DNA from: Anaerolineales bacterium
GTDB lineage: Bacteria > Chloroflexota > Anaerolineae > Anaerolineales > UBA4823
DNA length: 8,511 nt
Direction of reading: 5' to 3'
Assembly (NCBI GenBank): GCA_022865865.1
Contig: JALHTN010000118.1
Span: forward strand, 1-8,511
This document shows, piece after piece, positions 6,773 to 8,511 of this stretch; within the stretch, counting starts at the first letter, position 1; each line of letters opens with the position of its first letter. The position numbers and the translations under genes were made by a program. The notes under the pieces were generated by a model that saw only the letters and a program-made list of their open reading frames with translations, ran no database searches and was not told where the DNA came from.

Positions 6773-7699
6773 TTAGAGCACTCGATCGACGAATTCGCGA
6801 GTATGCACCGTGACCGGTACTTCTTGCAGCTCGAGCACTCCACGGGCAACATGTTCAGATAAGCGGCGGAAAGCCTCTTCACCTTTTTCCTTGGTGGCTC
6901 GCAGCGGATTGCCGATCACCCCGGTTTCGATAAATTCGTGGTGGTCCATGGGGAAGGTGAAATATTTATAGCCTTCGAACTCCACATCCGGCATGCCATC
7001 TTTTTTCTCGAAGCTCCTGGGCAAGAAATCAGGGATATGTGCTTTGGTGAAGTTTGCTCGATCCATGCGCACGTATTCTTCATTCCAGGCTAAATCTTGC
7101 GAAGTTTCCAGCTCACTAGAGTGCCAGCCAGGGGTTTCCTCCCAGGGATTTTCCATCAACCCTTCCAGGATGCCAACATAGTTCTCCATGTAAGGCTTGA
7201 CAAAAGATATCAGGGCGCCTGTCTCGTAACGCAGCTTGCGCAGAACTGGATCGATCACCTTAACATTAGAACCGTGCCCGTTGATGAAAATGATGCGGTT
7301 GAATCCATGGTGAATCAGACTGCGGGCTACATCATGAACCAGATTAAGCAGCACGCTGCTGCGGACGGTGATCGTCCCGCGCCCCATTCCAGGATCAAAC
7401 ATATGCTGGGGAGAATATCCCATCCAGATCGGAGGCGTATGCAGCACCGCGATCATTTCCGCCACTCGCCGTGCCATTTCGATACAGGTTATCGTGTCGG
7501 TGTAGATAGGTAAATGGGGACCATGCTGTTCGAAGCTGGCCATCGGTACCAAAATGGTATCCTTAATTCTGAGGTATTCCTGAACATCTACAAAAGTTAA
7601 ATTACCCATGTCCCAGGAGAGGAATTTGCTGCGGAACTCCTGGTCACCTTCCGTTAGATGGGGAAGGTCTTTATAATCTCTACCATTTTCAGCGATCAT
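6773..7699 (-). CDS. Creatininase-family metal-dependent amidohydrolase
   Basis: A 308-residue member of the creatinine amidohydrolase family (COG1402), which also holds the formamide hydrolase ArfB and the mycofactocin peptidase MftE. The core signature SFEQHGPHLPIYTDT gives metal ligands E57, H59 and D68, with the same E-x-H and H-to-D spacing as creatininase E34/H36/D45. INGHGSN (139-145) supplies H142. HSSELETS (193-200) supplies E196, the equivalent of the HAGExETS motif in ArfB-like members. The protein is longer than the usual about 250 residues, with about 30 extra residues before the first family segment (LTFVDVQEYL) and a long tail. The ATG at 7699 overlaps the upstream stop (ATGA) and has AAGGAG (7708-7713) 8 bases before it. 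True creatininase is unlikely here; hydrolysis of a cyclic or linear amide, or possibly a lactone-like bond, in the pathway is inference. Confidence 0.88.
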   Translation of the reverse strand: MIAENGRDYKDLPHLTEGDQEFRSKFLSWDMGNLTFVDVQEYLRIKDTILVPMASFEQHGPHLPIYTDTITCIEMARRVAEMIAVLHTPPIWMGYSPQHMFDPGMGRGTITVRSSVLLNLVHDVARSLIHHGFNRIIFINGHGSNVKVIDPVLRKLRYETGALISFVKPYMENYVGILEGLMENPWEETPGWHSSELETSQDLAWNEEYVRMDRANFTKAHIPDFLPRSFEKKDGMPDVEFEGYKYFTFPMDHHEFIETGVIGNPLRATKEKGEEAFRRLSEHVARGVLELQEVPVTVHTREFVDRVL

Positions 7700-8511
7700 G
7701 ATGGTCTCTCCTTGCTCATTAAATTGATAAATAGATCGGCGACCTCCTCGCCAAACTGGGGGTCGTTCACGTGTTTCTCATAGGTCAATATCGGTGTCTT
7801 AGGATTAATCTTATCCCGCAGCACAGCTAAAAAGGCCGCATCGGCTTCAGGATTCCAGAAAGGTCCATCGGGAACATTGGGGATTGATAGCCCTTGAGTG
7901 GGGACTGCGATCACCAGCGGTCCAGTGGCCAAATTTAGCCGTTCAGCGAACAGGTGTCCGAGGGTGACCATCTCCTCTTGTGTGGCGCGGACCAATGTAT
8001 ATTCCGGGTTGTGATCATAGACAGGACGTCCCTGCAAATCATCGGGGATGGCTCCTGCGTGGAACACGCAGAAATCGATGCAGCCCGGTACGACCACCTG
8101 GGGTAAACCCTGCAATCCAACTCGCTTGAGCCTGTCGGGACCTCCATCGTGGATACCGCCTGTCATCGGATCGAATGTCTCGTTGGTAGTGAAATCGATC
8201 ACGCCCACAAACTGCCCGGATTCCGCGAGTTCTTCCATCGCCGGTCCCCCAACCCCGTTCGAGTGAAAGATCACCGCCTCGAATCCCACCTCTGCCAAAC
8301 GATCTTTGAGCGCCATCACCGCTCGAGTGGTATTGCCCAGCATAGTCACGGCGACATATTTATCCTCAGGGCTGGGTTTTTGCAACTCATGGCCATGCTC
8401 GACCAAGCCTTTAAGGGCTGCAGCAACATTATCAAAAATCGTCGTAGCGATTGGATTAAGACCCAGGATATCAACAATCGAATGGACGACCATGATGTCA
8501 CTGGTACCGAC
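7696..8511 (-). CDS. UPF0261 / Tm-1-like ATP-binding protein, 5' end outside window
   Basis: 271 residues are visible and the frame is open to the window edge. The first bases read VGTSDIMVVHSIVDILGLN, an internal family segment, so the ATG at 8493 is not the start. Members run to about 400 residues, so about 130 N-terminal residues are missing. Recognisable pieces are HSIVDILGLNPI, MLGNTTRAV, VIFHSNGVGGPAMEEL, GVIDFTTNE, PQVVVPGCIDFCVF and the C-terminal ILTYEKHVNDPQFGEEVADLF. The family is named for tomato Tm-1, an ATP-binding inhibitor of tobamovirus replication. In prokaryotes its reaction is, as far as I know, not established, though it often sits with TIM-barrel and sugar-type catabolic genes. 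The stop overlaps the creatininase start by 4 bases, implying a shared pathway. A role in binding or phosphorylating a small substrate is only a guess. Confidence 0.87.
   Translation of the reverse strand, partial: VGTSDIMVVHSIVDILGLNPIATTIFDNVAAALKGLVEHGHELQKPSPEDKYVAVTMLGNTTRAVMALKDRLAEVGFEAVIFHSNGVGGPAMEELAESGQFVGVIDFTTNETFDPMTGGIHDGGPDRLKRVGLQGLPQVVVPGCIDFCVFHAGAIPDDLQGRPVYDHNPEYTLVRATQEEMVTLGHLFAERLNLATGPLVIAVPTQGLSIPNVPDGPFWNPEADAAFLAVLRDKINPKTPILTYEKHVNDPQFGEEVADLFINLMSKERPS
7708..7713 (-). promoter_or_regulatory. Ribosome binding site of the creatininase-family gene
   Basis: AAGGAG on the minus strand lies 8 bases before the ATG at 7699, within the last codons of the UPF0261 gene. 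Together with the ATGA overlap it supports this start and translational coupling. Confidence 0.6.

Larger units (their letters stand above)
1..8511 (-). other. Predicted catabolic operon of at least eight co-directional genes
   Basis: All eight genes lie on the minus strand. From upstream to downstream the junctions are: a 4 bp ATGA overlap at 7696-7699, a 61 bp gap, a 2 bp gap, an 88 bp gap, a 15 bp gap, a 1 bp TGATG overlap at 2281, and a 4 bp ATGA overlap at 458-461. This spacing suggests one transcript, probably started upstream of the window, since no convincing promoter is visible inside it. No regulator, sugar kinase or LarB/C/E cofactor-maturation gene is present here. The transcript also runs off both ends, so the true operon is longer. 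That it is one pathway is inferred from spacing and gene content. Confidence 0.75.

Noticed and set aside
6712..6882. N-terminal extension of the TIM-barrel isomerase by 57 codons
   Set aside because: It overlaps the end of the creatininase gene, is cysteine-rich non-family sequence, and is contradicted by the strong AAAGGAGGT site before the ATG at 6711.
8491..8493. ATG at 8493 as the start of the UPF0261 gene
   Set aside because: The frame stays open to base 8511 and the upstream codons (VGTSDI) match the family, so the gene is simply cut by the window edge.

Overview
The window is a single, tightly packed gene train read entirely from the minus strand. It holds six complete genes and two that are cut by the window edges. 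In transcription order (high to low coordinates) they are: a UPF0261/Tm-1-like protein (5' end outside the window), a creatininase-family metal amidohydrolase, a xylose-isomerase-like TIM-barrel isomerase/epimerase, a LarA-type nickel-pincer hydroxyacid racemase/epimerase, a degenerate DhnA/DeoC-type aldolase homologue, a second aldolase of the same family fused to a four-cluster ferredoxin, an aldehyde:ferredoxin oxidoreductase (AOR) family tungsten enzyme, and a TauE/SafE (TSUP) membrane transporter (3' end outside the window). Junctions are overlaps of 4, 1 and 4 bp or gaps of 2, 15, 61 and 88 bp. No stretch over 300 bases lacks a gene, and I see no RNA gene, CRISPR array, mobile element or plus-strand gene.

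The tungsten or molybdenum AOR enzyme, the 16-cysteine ferredoxin module and the nickel-pincer racemase point to an anaerobic prokaryote. Purine-rich Shine-Dalgarno sites precede several starts and base composition looks balanced. The combination would fit an anaerobic bacterium such as a member of Chloroflexota/Anaerolineae, but this is a guess from gene style, not a phylogenetic result.

The gene set reads like a catabolic operon for a sugar, sugar acid or hydroxyacid. My working model is inference. The creatininase and UPF0261 proteins would prepare or open a substrate. The TIM-barrel isomerase and LarA-like enzyme would interconvert sugar or hydroxyacid stereoisomers. The aldolase would cleave the product to an aldehyde, and AOR would oxidise that aldehyde to the acid. 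Electrons would leave through the ferredoxin module that is physically fused to the aldolase. TSUP would move an anionic product or substrate.

The most unusual points are the aldolase-polyferredoxin fusion placed directly before its likely AOR partner, and a neighbouring aldolase paralogue that has lost the Schiff-base lysine, the catalytic tyrosine position and the phosphate-binding motif. A hairpin just after the larA-like stop codon splits the train into an upstream 'epimerase' half and a downstream 'aldolase-redox' half.
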